NCBI GenBank assembly: GCA_019308925.1
Contig: JAFDHG010000005.1
Location: forward strand, 1-52,237
Length of the DNA stretch: 52,237 bases
DNA from: Deltaproteobacteria bacterium
GTDB lineage: Bacteria; Desulfobacterota; B13-G15; RBG-16-54-18
Reading direction: 5' to 3'
Notes under the pieces: model-generated
Databases searched by the model: none
The model's input: the letters and a program-made list of their open reading frames with translations, nothing else
What the model was told of the DNA's origin: nothing
In this document: positions 18,313 through 28,367 of the stretch, piece by piece
How the letters are laid out: each line of letters begins with the position of its first letter
How positions within the stretch are numbered: position 1 is the first letter of the stretch
Position numbers and translations under genes: made by a program

Positions 18313-19518
18313 TCAATTCAAGGCCTCAGCGTTCATAGCCGGAGTGTAGCGTTGGTAGTTGTCACGGCCCTGTTCCTTGGCACGGTACATGGCGATATCG
18401 GCATTCTTCATTAAGATATCACCATCTTCACCATCATTGGGAAAGATGGCAACCCCAATGCTGGTGGTAATACGGAGTCCGTGGCCATTAAACACAAAGG
18501 GTTCATGAAAGGCTTCCAGAACCTTGCGAGCAACCTTAGACGAATCTTCCATCCGGGCTATTTCTGGTAACAACAGCAAAAATTCGTCGCCCCCCATGCG
18601 GGCAACAGTATCGCTCTTGCGCAGAAGGCTTTTTAGTCGATCGCCAACAGCTTGCAGCAGCTTGTCCCCTACGTTGTGCCCCAGCTTATCATTGATGTCC
18701 TTGAATCGATCCAGGTCGAGAAACATCACGACCAGCTTTTGTCGGTTACGCTGTGCTTGAGCGAGCGCCAGCGTGAGACGGTCATTGAACAGTATTCGGT
18801 TGGGCAGGCCGGTCAGCGGATCGTGGGTGGCCATAAAGGCGAGTTGTTGCTCCGCCTTTTTGCGCTCGGTGATGTCTTTTGAAATCACAGTTACGGCCGT
18901 TGTCCTTCCATCAGGTTCTTTAACAGGGCTTAACGTCCTGAGGAAATATCTACCGTCTCTGAGGCTTCTATGTTCATACTGGAGGGACTTGCCAGTTTCG
19001 AATACCTCTTCGACCTTCTTAGCAAACTCCTTCTCTTCTTCCGGCGAATGGAACTCACCGTATTTTCTACCTATGACTTTATCTATCGGCAGGCGAAGTC
19101 TTGATAGACATTTTTCGTTCATGAACAGATACCGGCAATTCCTGTCTACTAGATATACGGAATCTTCGGTAAACTCCACCAATGAGCGATACTTCTCCTC
19201 CGATTCCCGAAGCGCCTTCTCTGAGCGTTTGATGAAGAGAAAAAGGGGAGCAATCCAAGCCACTCCGGTCACCATGAGTACCGATGTGGCAAGCGCAACC
19301 AATTCGGCTGATAAGTCAGGTATGTGGGACAAGTCACCAGAGATCAACCGGAATAATGGGATGCAGCGCCGGACGGCCATAAAGGAAAGGGCGATCGCAA
19401 TTAATGCCCACGCTCTGCGTCTCCCGGTGATCCAGATCAACCTCAAAGCAAAAAACGCTGCTGCAAATTGAAGCAGAATAGAAATTACTAGAGCAATTAG
19501 AACAAATGTTACATCCAT
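18313..19518 (-). CDS. Membrane-bound PAS-GGDEF diguanylate cyclase
   Basis: A 401-residue protein that should make c-di-GMP. Three membrane helices are visible (about 5-30, 36-52 and 73-97), then one PAS domain (about 105-225) ending KDITERKKAEQQL, then GGDEF. The catalytic motif is intact (ARMGGDEF, about 309). A product-inhibition I-site RxxD (RKSD) sits exactly five residues before it. The ATG follows GGAGG with an 8-base gap. It directly precedes the HD-GYP phosphodiesterase, so synthesis and breakdown enzymes seem co-transcribed. Confidence 0.92.
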   Translation of the reverse strand: MDVTFVLIALVISILLQFAAAFFALRLIWITGRRRAWALIAIALSFMAVRRCIPLFRLISGDLSHIPDLSAELVALATSVLMVTGVAWIAPLFLFIKRSEKALRESEEKYRSLVEFTEDSVYLVDRNCRYLFMNEKCLSRLRLPIDKVIGRKYGEFHSPEEEKEFAKKVEEVFETGKSLQYEHRSLRDGRYFLRTLSPVKEPDGRTTAVTVISKDITERKKAEQQLAFMATHDPLTGLPNRILFNDRLTLALAQAQRNRQKLVVMFLDLDRFKDINDKLGHNVGDKLLQAVGDRLKSLLRKSDTVARMGGDEFLLLLPEIARMEDSSKVARKVLEAFHEPFVFNGHGLRITTSIGVAIFPNDGEDGDILMKNADIAMYRAKEQGRDNYQRYTPAMNAEALN

Positions 19519-19626
19519 GCATTCGTCCTCCTAGCGCTGGCAGCAACTCCCATCCCTTCCCCTTAAAAAACTAAAGATTTTAACTCATTAAATGTTAAAG
19601 AAAAAACAAAGGCTTCCTTAGATTTT

Positions 19627-19644
19627 CTGCACTTTTTATGCCAA
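19627..19644 (-). promoter_or_regulatory. Possible sigma-54 promoter of the GGDEF/HD-GYP pair
   Basis: Minus strand TTGGCATAAAAAGTGCAG has GG and GC ten bases apart as sigma-54 requires. The -12 part is GTGC rather than TTGC. It lies about 110 bases before the GGDEF ATG in a 331-base AT-rich gap. No activator gene is nearby. Confidence 0.35.
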
Positions 19645-19790
19645 ATTTGAGGATTTTTCTCCAAAGTAAAAATCTTTTAGAAATTAATAGGTTATAAAAT
19701 TAAGAGAAAAATAGCTTTATTATTATTCATCGGGGGGACATTTTTTGTCACCTGACAATTTTGTGTTCACAATCTGGAGAATAGTGAGGT

Positions 19791-19819
19791 TTGACTTTTC
19801 CCATTATTTGGTATAAAAG
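19791..19819 (+). promoter_or_regulatory. Probable promoter of hisS
   Basis: TTGACT (19791-19796) is followed by TATAAAAG at 19812-19819. Counting TAAAAG as the -10 gives a 17-base spacer; counting TATAAA gives 15. It lies about 30 bases before the hisS start. Confidence 0.45.
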
Positions 19820-19849
19820 GCTTAGAGATATTTGTAGAGGGGAGATTAG

Positions 19850-21112
19850 TTGGAGCTAAAGGCCATCAAGGGGTTCAGCGATATCCTTCCTCCTGAGACC
19901 GGGCGGTGGAGGGTGCTGGAGGAACGCGCCCGGGAGGTCCTGGAGGGGTTCGGCTTCTCCGAGATAAGGGTGCCCGTCCTGGAGGTGACAGAGCTCTTCT
20001 CACGGAGCATCGGTGAGGAGACGGATATCGTGGAGAAGGAGATGTATACCTTTACTGACCGCAGCGGAGATCTTATCACGCTGCGCCCTGAGGCCACTGC
20101 CTCCATGGCCAGGGCCTATATAGAGCACAAGATGTATGCCTTTGACCCGATGGCCAAGCTCTACTCTATCGGCCCCATGTTCAGGCATGAGAAGCCACAA
20201 ATGGGGAGATATCGCCAGTTTCACCAGATAAATGTGGAGGTCTTCGGGATCTCCCACCCCATGATAGATGCCGAGGTCATGGCCATATTGATGCACTATT
20301 TGTCCATCTTGGGGGTCAAGGGTTGCGAATTGCAGATCACCTCCCTTGGCTGTCCCCGCTGCCGCCTCCCCTACAAGGAGGACTTACGGGCCTTCCTCAG
20401 AGATCATCTCTCCCAGCTCTGTTCAGATTGCCAGAGGAGGATGGAGATAAACCCCCTGCGGTCATTCGACTGCAAGGTCCAGGGGTGCCAAGAGGTGATG
20501 TCAGAGGCCCCCCTCGTAGGGAGTTATCTTTGCCAGGAATGCGCCGAGCATTTCGCCGGGGTAAAGACATATATGGAGGCCCTAGATGTCCCCTATAGGG
20601 TAAACCCCAGGATGGTGCGGGGGTTGGACTATTACACCAAGACCGCCTTTGAGGTAGTGGCAGAGGGCCTGGGGGCACAAAACGCCGTCGCCGGCGGGGG
20701 AAGATATGACCACCTCATAGAGGAGTTGGGAGGGCCGAATATCCCCGGTATCGGCTTCTCCATCGGGATGGAGCGTCTTCTGCTTATCCTGCCTGAGAAG
20801 CCTTCCCCTTATGGCCCACCATTGTTCATCGCCGCCTTAGGAGAGGGGGCTCAAAGGGAAGCCTTCAGCTTGAGTTACAGGCTTAACTTGGCCGGGGTGA
20901 GGGCAATGATCGACTACGAAGGGCGAAGCCTCAAGGCGCAGATGCGCAGGGCGAATAAATTCGGCGCTTGCTATGTGCTGATTATCGGGGAGGACGAACT
21001 GCGCAGGGGGAAGGCGATCCTCAGGGACATGAAAGAAAGTAGCCAACAGGAGATCCCCCTCCCATCCGTCTTCGAGGAGGTGATCAGCCGAGTGGGAAGG
21101 GGATCTCTTTAA
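19850..21112 (+). CDS. hisS: Histidyl-tRNA synthetase
   Basis: A class II synthetase that charges tRNA-His. The N-terminal [10 protein letters not shown], motif 2 with [15 protein letters not shown], the histidine-binding [11 protein letters not shown] and motif 3 [11 protein letters not shown] are all present, followed by the C-terminal anticodon-binding domain. The length of 420 is normal. The start is TTG at 19850 with AGGGGAG 6 bases before. The central insert has four CxxC pairs (CPRC, CSDC, a CKVQGC pair, CQEC), a probable zinc-ribbon-like element seen in some lineages. The stop overlaps the convergent rpoD stop. Confidence 0.96.
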   Translation: MELKAIKGFSDILPPETGRWRVLEERAREVLEGFGFSEIRVPVLEVTELFSRSIGEETDIVEKEMYTFTDRSGDLITLRPEATASMARAYIEHKMYAFDPMAKLYSIGPMFRHEKPQMGRYRQFHQINVEVFGISHPMIDAEVMAILMHYLSILGVKGCELQITSLGCPRCRLPYKEDLRAFLRDHLSQLCSDCQRRMEINPLRSFDCKVQGCQEVMSEAPLVGSYLCQECAEHFAGVKTYMEALDVPYRVNPRMVRGLDYYTKTAFEVVAEGLGAQNAVAGGGRYDHLIEELGGPNIPGIGFSIGMERLLLILPEKPSPYGPPLFIAALGEGAQREAFSLSYRLNLAGVRAMIDYEGRSLKAQMRRANKFGACYVLIIGEDELRRGKAILRDMKESSQQEIPLPSVFEEVISRVGRGSL

Positions 21113-22788
21113 TGATCCGTAAAGCTCTTCAACTTTTTGCTCCTGCTGGGATGTCGCAGTTTGCGCAGGGCCTTGGCCTCAATCTGGCGGATCCTTTCCC
21201 TGGTGACGGAGAAATCCTGTCCCACCTCTTCTAAGGTGTGATCGTATTTCTCCCCAATGCCAAATCTCATTCTCAAGACCTTTTCCTCCCTAGGGGTGAG
21301 GGTGGTCAGGACATTCTTGACCTGATCAAGCAAGTTTTTGGTGACGGTGGCCTCACCAGGGGAGATGGCCTTTTTATCTTCGATGAAATCCCCTAGGTGG
21401 CTGTCTTCATCCTCCCCTATCGGGGTCTCCAAAGAGATAGGTTCTTTAGCTATCTTGAGGATCTTGCGCACCTTGTCCACGGGCATCTCCATCCTCTCGG
21501 CGATCTCTTCTGGGTTGGGCTCCTGCCCCAGTTCCTGAACGAGATAACGGGATGTCCTGATCAACTTGTTGATGGTTTCGATCATATGCACGGGGATCCT
21601 GATGGTCCTGGCTTGGTCGGCGATCGCCCTAGTGATTGCCTGCCGGATCCACCACGTGGCATAGGTGCTGAATTTGTAACCCCGGGTATACTCAAATTTG
21701 TCCACGGCCTTCATCAGACCGATGTTGCCCTCCTGGATGAGATCGAGAAATTGAAGACCTCGGTTGGTGTATTTTTTAGCGATGCTCACCACCAACCTCA
21801 GGTTGGCCTTGGCCAATTCATTCTTTGCCTCCTTGGCCATGGCCTCTCCGTGACGGATATCTCTAACAGCCTTTTGCAGATCCGCTGCAGAGAGGGCAGC
21901 CTCCTGTTCAATCCGCTGGATCTTCCGATAGGTATTCTTCACCCCCTTTTCCAGTTCCACGAACTCCTTTTCGTTTAGCCTCTTTTTCTTGAAGAGTGAC
22001 TTTTTCCTCCCGGGGTTCCTCTTCAGCTCTCGCAGAAAAGATCTCAACTTCTGTGGGGGCACCCCCAACCTTCTGCCCATCGTGGCCAGTTCTTCCTCTG
22101 CCTTCTCGATCCTGCGCACCAACCCCCTCAATTTATCTATGATGGCCTCTACCTGGCGCTCCTTGAGGTTTATCTGGGTGAGGAGCGTGACCATCTCCTC
22201 CCGTTTCCTCTGCAGTTCTTCCTCAGCAGCCTCCCCCCTTGTCTTCAACCTCTGAATTTCCTCATCGAGGAGGCTTACCTGATCCATGATCCTCAGAATC
22301 TTCTCTCTGTAAAGCTCCTCCTCGACGTAACCTTCGTCATCCTCGACGTCATTGGTGACGTCCTTGATGGCTATCCTCCCCTGACGGAGCCACTCGCCCA
22401 TGTTCAATACCTCCTTCACCGTCACAGGGCAATTAAGGATGACCCTGATTACCTCCTTCTTACCCTCCTCTATCCTCTTGGCAATGGCCACTTCCCCTTC
22501 TCTGGTCAAGAGCGGCACCCGCCCCATTTCCCGGAGGTATAACCTCACAGGATCACTGGTCCTGCCGATGAGATCAAAGTCCTCAACCTCCTTTCCTCCC
22601 TTCTCCTCTTCGATGAACTCCTCCTCCACCTTCTCCACGCCCACTTCCTTCTCATCGTCGATGACTTCGATATCCACCTCATTGAACACCGCCAACATAT
22701 CTTCCAATTGTTCAGAGGAGACATTATCCGAGGTCGTGATCTCATCAACCCCATAAAAATCGAGAAGCCCTTTATCCTTCAAGGTCAT
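21109..22788 (-). CDS. rpoD: Primary sigma factor (RpoD/SigA)
   Basis: The housekeeping sigma-70 factor. Region 1.2 is visible ([21 protein letters not shown]). A long charged non-conserved region (about 140-300) follows, then region 2 ([39 protein letters not shown]), region 3 and region 4 ([25 protein letters not shown]). The ATG at 22788 has AAGGAG 8 bases upstream. An ATG 33 bases earlier lacks any ribosome site and is rejected. The gene follows dnaG on the same strand, the classical macromolecular-synthesis arrangement. The tail-to-tail overlap with hisS is only 4 bases. Confidence 0.96.
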   Translation of the reverse strand: MTLKDKGLLDFYGVDEITTSDNVSSEQLEDMLAVFNEVDIEVIDDEKEVGVEKVEEEFIEEEKGGKEVEDFDLIGRTSDPVRLYLREMGRVPLLTREGEVAIAKRIEEGKKEVIRVILNCPVTVKEVLNMGEWLRQGRIAIKDVTNDVEDDEGYVEEELYREKILRIMDQVSLLDEEIQRLKTRGEAAEEELQRKREEMVTLLTQINLKERQVEAIIDKLRGLVRRIEKAEEELATMGRRLGVPPQKLRSFLRELKRNPGRKKSLFKKKRLNEKEFVELEKGVKNTYRKIQRIEQEAALSAADLQKAVRDIRHGEAMAKEAKNELAKANLRLVVSIAKKYTNRGLQFLDLIQEGNIGLMKAVDKFEYTRGYKFSTYATWWIRQAITRAIADQARTIRIPVHMIETINKLIRTSRYLVQELGQEPNPEEIAERMEMPVDKVRKILKIAKEPISLETPIGEDEDSHLGDFIEDKKAISPGEATVTKNLLDQVKNVLTTLTPREEKVLRMRFGIGEKYDHTLEEVGQDFSVTRERIRQIEAKALRKLRHPSRSKKLKSFTDH

Positions 22789-22853
22789 GATCTTTTTCTC
22801 CTTTTTTAATCTTTTCTTCATATTTTACCATAATTTTTAATTAAAATTTGCAA

Positions 22854-24617
22854 TTAAGATCTATCTAACCCCTTTTCCTGAAGTTTTAGGGTTTGTTTGC
22901 GCAACAACAAAGAGTCCAACAGGGCCTCATCCCCCTTTGCCTGTGCCTCTTCGATCCTTTTAGTGAGTCCCTCTAGCTCTTTTTTAAGCACCTTCGCCTT
23001 GATTTTGTGAAGGCAGTCCACAACGATCCTTTCTGCCATTCCTTCCTCCATCTCCTCTTCCTGAAAGGCCAGATTGAAGGCCATTTCACTCACCCCCTTC
23101 TCCTCCAATTGAGGAGATAATCTGTCCAGGGATAGGTCGCTGTGGAGTTGGAAATCATGGATCACCAAGTCGGCTATGGCCCGGAGATTTTGGTCCTCTA
23201 GCCCATCCACTACCCCCTCTTGGGCCACCATGGGGATAAACTCCGGGTGTTGGATCATCATCTGCACCAACTTTTTCCCCGTCGATATGTGTATCCTGGT
23301 GATCAACCCCTTATCTGTGTCCTCTTTCCTCCCTTTGTGCATTTTGAGGGCAGCATCTCGAATTTCCCTCTCCTCCACCCTCACCACCTTGGCCAGGCGC
23401 TTGAGATAGAGGTCCCTGCGCACCCCATCCTTGATCTGGAGGAGAAAAGGGAGGGTGGCCTCTACTGCCTTGGCCCTGCCTTCTACTTCGCCCAGGTCAT
23501 ACCCCTCCATCAAGGCCTCCATGGCGTATTCCACCCCCGGAACTGCCCTTTCCCATAGGGCCTGGGGGGAAAGCCCTTTTTGAAAATAGCCATCTGGGTC
23601 CAGTCCATCAGGTAAAGGGATAACCGTTGGAAATGCATCCTCCTGGATGAAAATCTCCAAGGCCCTGAGGGTTGCCTTTCTGCCGGCTTCATCGGGGTCG
23701 AAGAGGAGGGAAAACTCCTTCCCAAATCTTCGCAACAACCTTACCTGCCTAGGGGTGAGGGCAGTCCCCAAGGTAGCCACCACGTTCTTTACACCTCTCT
23801 GCGACATACTGAGCAGGTCAAAATATCCCTCCACGATGAAGACCCTTTCTCCCTCTTTCTGGACGTACTTTCTGGCGATATTCAGTCCGTAATAGTTTTC
23901 CCCCTTCTTATAGAGGGACGATTCCGGGGAGTTAAGGTATTTAGGTTCCCCTTTTTCATCCAGGACCCGGCCCCCGAACCCGATCACCCTGTCCCGCAGG
24001 TCAAAGATGGGAAAGATGATCCTCCCGCGAAACCTATCATACCACCCCTCTTTCTTGGGGATGATGAGACCTAGGGTCTCTGCCTCTTTTAAATTCACCC
24101 CTTTCCCCTTGAGATGGGTCACGAGGGCATCCCATCGGGAGGGTGCATATCCGATTACGTACTCCTTCCGGACACCTCTATCTATCCCTCTGCGCTCCAG
24201 ATAGTCTCTGGCGATTTTGCCCTCCCTCCCCTCCATTATTTGGTGGACGTAAAACTCCAAGGCCAAGGCGTTGATCTTAAATAGATTCTCCCTCCTCTCA
24301 TCCCTTGCCGTCATCCTGCCCTCGGGTATTTTTACCCCATACCTTTGGGCCAGGGCCTTGGCCGCCTCCGCAAAGGAGATCTGCTCGTACTTCATGAGGA
24401 AAGTGAAGACATTCCCTCCGACTCCACACCCGAAACAATGGAATAGCTGTTTCTCTTCATTCACCATAAAAGAAGGGGTCTTTTCCTGGTGAAAGGGACA
24501 AAGCCCTTTATGGTTCCTTCCTGCCTTTTTTAGAGCCACATAATCGGAGATCACCTCCACGATATTCGCCCGCTCCCTGATCACCTCCAGGACCTCATCG
24601 GGGATTAACCCACCCAT
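22854..24617 (-). CDS. dnaG: DNA primase
   Basis: Makes RNA primers for replication. The N-terminal CHC2 zinc finger (CPFHQEKTPSF, then CFGCG) lies at residues about 41-65. The TOPRIM core has EGYFDLLSM and the acidic LLFDPDEAG motif. The C-terminal third is the helical DnaB-interaction region. At 587 residues it is of usual size. The ATG has SD GAGGTAAGGGG and lies 4 bases after the mutS2 stop, so translation is likely coupled; rpoD follows after 65 bases. Confidence 0.95.
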   Translation of the reverse strand: MGGLIPDEVLEVIRERANIVEVISDYVALKKAGRNHKGLCPFHQEKTPSFMVNEEKQLFHCFGCGVGGNVFTFLMKYEQISFAEAAKALAQRYGVKIPEGRMTARDERRENLFKINALALEFYVHQIMEGREGKIARDYLERRGIDRGVRKEYVIGYAPSRWDALVTHLKGKGVNLKEAETLGLIIPKKEGWYDRFRGRIIFPIFDLRDRVIGFGGRVLDEKGEPKYLNSPESSLYKKGENYYGLNIARKYVQKEGERVFIVEGYFDLLSMSQRGVKNVVATLGTALTPRQVRLLRRFGKEFSLLFDPDEAGRKATLRALEIFIQEDAFPTVIPLPDGLDPDGYFQKGLSPQALWERAVPGVEYAMEALMEGYDLGEVEGRAKAVEATLPFLLQIKDGVRRDLYLKRLAKVVRVEEREIRDAALKMHKGRKEDTDKGLITRIHISTGKKLVQMMIQHPEFIPMVAQEGVVDGLEDQNLRAIADLVIHDFQLHSDLSLDRLSPQLEEKGVSEMAFNLAFQEEEMEEGMAERIVVDCLHKIKAKVLKKELEGLTKRIEEAQAKGDEALLDSLLLRKQTLKLQEKGLDRS

Positions 24618-24621
24618 CCCC

Positions 24622-26973
24622 TTACCTCAACTCTACTACGGTGACCCCCACGCCACCTTCTCTCAATTCCGCTGCCCTGAACCCCTTCACCCACCTATGC
24701 CCCTTCAGATGCCCTTGTATCGCCTCCCTCAATCTCCCTGATCCAATTCCATGGATGATATGGACCCTTTGCCATCCCTTTAAGAGGGCGTCATCCAAAA
24801 ATTTGTCCACCTTGGGGAGGGTTTCATCCACCCTCAAACCGATCACGTTCAACTCCCCATAGGGAGGGAGATCCAAGGACTCCAGGGCGAGTTGATAACC
24901 TACCTCCTGCTGCCTTGCCTCCTCCCCCCGGGAGACGAACCTCAGCTCCTCTAGGGGGGCCTTGACCCGTATCCCGCCAATCGATACTTCTGCCCGGGAG
25001 GGATCATGGGAAAGCTCCACCACCACCCCCTCCTTGCACAGGTATATGACCTCCACCCGGTCCCCCTCTCTGATCTCTTCACCCCCTCCCCTTCGCCTCC
25101 TCTTGGGGAAGTGGCCCATGAAGTCCTCTTTTATACGCTTAGCCCGCCCCTTTAACTCCGGTACCCTCTCCTTCCTCTCCTCGGCCTTCTTTAAGACCTC
25201 CCTGAGACGCGCCTCCAGTGAACTAATGATCCTCTTTCCCTCTTCCTTGGTTTTATTGATGATCTTCTTTCTCCTCTCCTGGATCTCCTCTGCCGCCCGG
25301 CGCAACCGCTCTCGTTCCTGCATAGCCTCCTCTCTGGCTCGGGTCGCCTCTGCCCTCTCCCTCTCCAGGCCCCGGTGCAGGTGTTCCAGCTCCCCCATGA
25401 GATGTTCCAGATCGCCTTGTACCCCTTCCTGATAACCTCTTGCCCTATCCAAGACCTCTCCCTTTAGACCCAGCCTCTCTGCTATGAGGAAGGTCTGACT
25501 CGTCCCTGGTCTCCCGTATAGAAGACGATAGGTGGGTTTGAGGGTATCCTGATCAAACTCTACGGCCACGTTCGCCACATCCCCATGGCGATAGGCATAG
25601 GCCTTCAGGGGGTTGAAGTGACTGGTGACCACGGCATATCCACCTTTCTGCCGGATGTAATCCAATAGTCCCATGGCCAGGGCCGCCCCCTGGGAGTACT
25701 CTGTCCCGACCCCGATTTCATCTATGAACAGTAAGGAGCTGTCATCTATACTATCCAAGACTCGATTCAACCACAGGATAAAGGAGGAAAAGGTACTGAG
25801 ATGTTCTTGTAGATTCTGTTCATCCCCAATATAGGCGAATATGTCTTGGAATAGATTCACCTCACTGTCTGGGGCAGCGGGGATGTGCAACCCCGCTTGG
25901 ACCATAAGGGACAGAAGGCCTAAGGTCTTCAGGGCCACGGTCTTCCCCCCCGTATTGGCCCCACTGATCACCAGGATCCTCTGACCTTGGTCCAGGTGCA
26001 GATCTATGGGGACTACCTGGCCCCCCTCCTGCTGGGCCTGGATCAACAAGGGGTGCCTCGCGGCCATCAGTTTCACCCGTCCCTCTGTGTTTAAGGCGGG
26101 CTGGGTACCATGGAGATAGATGCTAAATCTGGCCTTGGCATAGATAGCATCCACCCTCCCCTGCATGGCCAGATCGTGGAGGAGCTCCTCCCTGTGCTCT
26201 CGGGCCAAAGCGGTCAGCCTCCTGAGGACCTTTTCCTCCTCTTCTTCCTCCTCTCTTTGCAGGACGTTTAACTCGTTGTTGAACTCCACCACCCCCATAG
26301 GCTCCACGTAGAGGCTCATCCTGGAGTGGGAGTAGTCGTGCACGATCCCCTTCACCCTCCCCTTGAAATCGGCCCTTATCAGGATCAAATAGCGGCCGTT
26401 CCGTTGGGTGATTACCTCATCCTGAAGGGCCCCCTTTAACTCCTTGCGTCGTAAAAGGAGCTCCAACCTCTCCTGAATGACCCCACGGACCCTTTTTATC
26501 CTCCCCCTGACCTCTTTCAGATGGGGGCTGGCCTCATCATATATCTCACCCCCTGGGCCAATGGCCCCCTCTATCTCTTGGGCCAGTTGCCCAGGGGCAA
26601 AGAACTCCTCCCCTATGCCCTTCAACCTAGCAAAGCGCTCCCCTAGATGTCGGAGAAATCCCTTCAGAGAGTTGGACGTCTTAACTGAAGCGGCTACCTT
26701 CCAGAGCTCTTGGGTTGTGAGAATTGCCCCCTCAACTCGGGTGCGCTGGAGGATGGGTTCGATGTCTTCCATTCCGTGCAGGGGAAGATCCGCCCCTCCT
26801 TCTAGGACTTCTTTGAGCTCCGTTACCTCCGTAAGTAGCCCCTCTACCTGCTGGGGATTATAGAGGGGACAGATCCCCTCGCACTCCCTCCTGCCCAGCT
26901 CAGAGGAGGCAAAACCTTTTAGGATACTCACTATCTCGTAAAACTCCAGAGAGAATAGAGTGTGGGCGTCCAT
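24622..26973 (-). CDS. mutS2: Endonuclease MutS2
   Basis: A MutS-like ATPase without the mismatch-recognition domain, linked to suppression of homologous recombination and to rescue of collided ribosomes. Walker A SGANTGGKTVALKTLG is near residue 340, Walker B LLFIDEIGVGTE follows, and a long coiled coil lies at about 510-630. A C-terminal Smr nuclease domain contains HIIHGIGSGRLREAI. The ATG at 26973 gives MDAHTLFSLEFYEI, matching the family N-terminus. A TTG six codons upstream is possible but no better supported; neither has a strong SD. Confidence 0.93.
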   Translation of the reverse strand: MDAHTLFSLEFYEIVSILKGFASSELGRRECEGICPLYNPQQVEGLLTEVTELKEVLEGGADLPLHGMEDIEPILQRTRVEGAILTTQELWKVAASVKTSNSLKGFLRHLGERFARLKGIGEEFFAPGQLAQEIEGAIGPGGEIYDEASPHLKEVRGRIKRVRGVIQERLELLLRRKELKGALQDEVITQRNGRYLILIRADFKGRVKGIVHDYSHSRMSLYVEPMGVVEFNNELNVLQREEEEEEEKVLRRLTALAREHREELLHDLAMQGRVDAIYAKARFSIYLHGTQPALNTEGRVKLMAARHPLLIQAQQEGGQVVPIDLHLDQGQRILVISGANTGGKTVALKTLGLLSLMVQAGLHIPAAPDSEVNLFQDIFAYIGDEQNLQEHLSTFSSFILWLNRVLDSIDDSSLLFIDEIGVGTEYSQGAALAMGLLDYIRQKGGYAVVTSHFNPLKAYAYRHGDVANVAVEFDQDTLKPTYRLLYGRPGTSQTFLIAERLGLKGEVLDRARGYQEGVQGDLEHLMGELEHLHRGLERERAEATRAREEAMQERERLRRAAEEIQERRKKIINKTKEEGKRIISSLEARLREVLKKAEERKERVPELKGRAKRIKEDFMGHFPKRRRRGGGEEIREGDRVEVIYLCKEGVVVELSHDPSRAEVSIGGIRVKAPLEELRFVSRGEEARQQEVGYQLALESLDLPPYGELNVIGLRVDETLPKVDKFLDDALLKGWQRVHIIHGIGSGRLREAIQGHLKGHRWVKGFRAAELREGGVGVTVVELR

Positions 26974-27101
26974 CTCTTGGATACTTTCCAAGGGGACAAT
27001 GAGGTACCACCCCCCTTGGGAAAATAGGTTTTAATTACCCTCCTTGAGTTTTTTTGGGTCACCTGATCGGATTAAATAAGCAAGAAATTGGGGTCTCCTG
27101 A

Positions 27102-27548
27102 TTACCCCGAAAGCCTCTTTCGAACCAACTCGTTGACTACCCTTCCCTCAGCCCTGCCGGCAATCCGGGACATCAAGATCTTCATAACCTTCCCCAGGTC
27201 CTTAGTTGTAGAGGCCCCTGTCTCCTCCAATGCCTTGGAGATCTCCACATCCAGTTCTTCAGGAGTGAGTTGTTTGGGTAAAAAGGACTGGAGGATTTCT
27301 ATTTCCTTCTCTTCTTTGGTCACCAGGTCGTCCCTTTGCCCAGCTTTAAACTGCTCTATGGACTCCCTGCCCTTCTTTACCAATCCGGATATTACCTGTA
27401 TTATCTCCTCCTCGGATAGTTCCCTAAGGAACTCCTTCTCCTTGTTCTGCAAGGCCGCTAGGGCCAACCTGATAATCGAGAGTCTCGATTTGTTCTTTTC
27501 TTTGAGGGTCCTTTTCATATCTTCCATCAATCTTTCTTTAATCCCCAT
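27102..27548 (-). CDS. yqeY: GatB/YqeY domain protein
   Basis: A 148-residue helical protein of the YqeY family, related to the tRNA-binding tail domain of GatB. Typical features are the N-terminal LMEDMKRTLKEKNKSRLSIIRL and the central FLPKQLTPEEL. Its exact job is unclear. It heads the yqeY-mutS2-dnaG-rpoD block. In many deltaproteobacteria rpsU stands before yqeY, but none is seen here. The ATG has AAAGGGG upstream and the gene has a strong promoter. Confidence 0.93.
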   Translation of the reverse strand: MGIKERLMEDMKRTLKEKNKSRLSIIRLALAALQNKEKEFLRELSEEEIIQVISGLVKKGRESIEQFKAGQRDDLVTKEEKEIEILQSFLPKQLTPEELDVEISKALEETGASTTKDLGKVMKILMSRIAGRAEGRVVNELVRKRLSG

Positions 27549-27587
27549 ACAGACCCCTTTAGAAAATTTTATTTATTTAAACTATTA

Positions 27588-27615
27588 ATTATAACATCAT
27601 AAACAAAAAAGTCAA
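27588..27615 (-). promoter_or_regulatory. Promoter of the yqeY-mutS2-dnaG-rpoD operon
   Basis: Minus strand TTGACT (27615-27610), 16 bases, TATAAT (27593-27588), about 40 bases before the yqeY ATG. The -10 box is a perfect consensus. Confidence 0.65.
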
Positions 27616-27768
27616 GATTTTGACATATAAAAATTTTGTGCATTTTTTAAGGTTTTAATAGGCTATTCCATAATATTGTTGTTTTTGTATTATAGATAAT
27701 ATTATATTGTTCAATGTCAAGGCTGGTTTTTTAAGGGGATTCCGGAGATGTGCCATAGGTACATCTTT

Positions 27769-27813
27769 CTGGGGGCGTTGGCCCCCAGACCCCCAATAAG
27801 GAAAATACCTTAT
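27769..27813. repeat. Dispersed palindromic repeat, copy 1
   Basis: A hairpin CTGGGGGC-GTTG-GCCCCCAG (27769-27788) is followed by ACCCCCAATAAGG and a small ATAAGG/CCTTAT palindrome ending at 27813. The reverse complement matches a second copy at 46223-46264 between gatC and gatA. It lies in the leader of the HAD gene. Confidence 0.6.
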
Positions 27814-27827
27814 CGACGGAGGAAAGT

Positions 27828-28298
27828 ATGCTGCATATGGAGATACCGGGCAGGGGGGAGTATGAGATAGAGTTTTTGGTCTTGGATTTGAACGGGACCA
27901 TCTCCATCGACGGGAGAATCTCCGCCAAGGTCAAAGACAAGATCAACCTCCTGGCCAAGAGGCTGAGGGTATATATCCTCAGCGCCGATACACGGGGAGA
28001 TGCCCAGGAAAGATTGGGTCGCACCAAGGCAGAACTGGTGAGGCTTGATAAAGGCCAAGAGGCCTCTCAGAAGGGGAGGTTTATAAGGGAGATAGGGGCA
28101 CAAAGGACCATCGCCGTTGGAAACGGATATAACGACCACCTAATGGTGAAGGAAGCGGCCCTGGGCATAGCCGTCATTGGCAGGGAGGGGGCGGCCAAGG
28201 AGACTATCTCCAACGCCGATGCGGTGGTCAATGATGTCTTGGACGCCTTGGACCTCATATTGAAGCCACTCAGGCAGCGGGCGACTCTCAGGGGATAG
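27828..28298 (+). CDS. HAD-family protein of the soluble P-type-ATPase-like group
   Basis: A 156-residue compact HAD fold. Motif I reads VLDLNGT: the nucleophile Asp is present but the usual second Asp is Asn, as in the P-type-ATPase-like HAD group (COG4087 type). Motif IV-like GNGYNDHLMVKEA lies near residue 105, where the usual D-D pair also contains Asn/Asp. A phosphatase role on a small substrate is possible. The ATG has SD GGAGG with 5 bases between. It precedes lysA by 69 bases, but lysA seems to have its own promoter. Confidence 0.8.
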   Translation: MLHMEIPGRGEYEIEFLVLDLNGTISIDGRISAKVKDKINLLAKRLRVYILSADTRGDAQERLGRTKAELVRLDKGQEASQKGRFIREIGAQRTIAVGNGYNDHLMVKEAALGIAVIGREGAAKETISNADAVVNDVLDALDLILKPLRQRATLRG

Positions 28299-28309
28299 AA
28301 GGGGAAAGT

Positions 28310-28338
28310 TTGATTTTGACCCTTTATATGTTATCATG
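28310..28338 (+). promoter_or_regulatory. Probable lysA promoter
   Basis: TTGATT (28310-28315), 17 bases, TATCAT (28333-28338), about 22 bases upstream of the lysA ribosome site and just after the HAD gene stop. Confidence 0.5.
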
Positions 28339-28367
28339 AAAAGATAATTCTAAAGGTGATGTAGCAA

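Noticed and set aside
22788-22821. Upstream ATG of rpoD giving [10 protein letters not shown]
   Set aside because: It has no ribosome site, while the ATG at 22788 has AAGGAG at ideal spacing.
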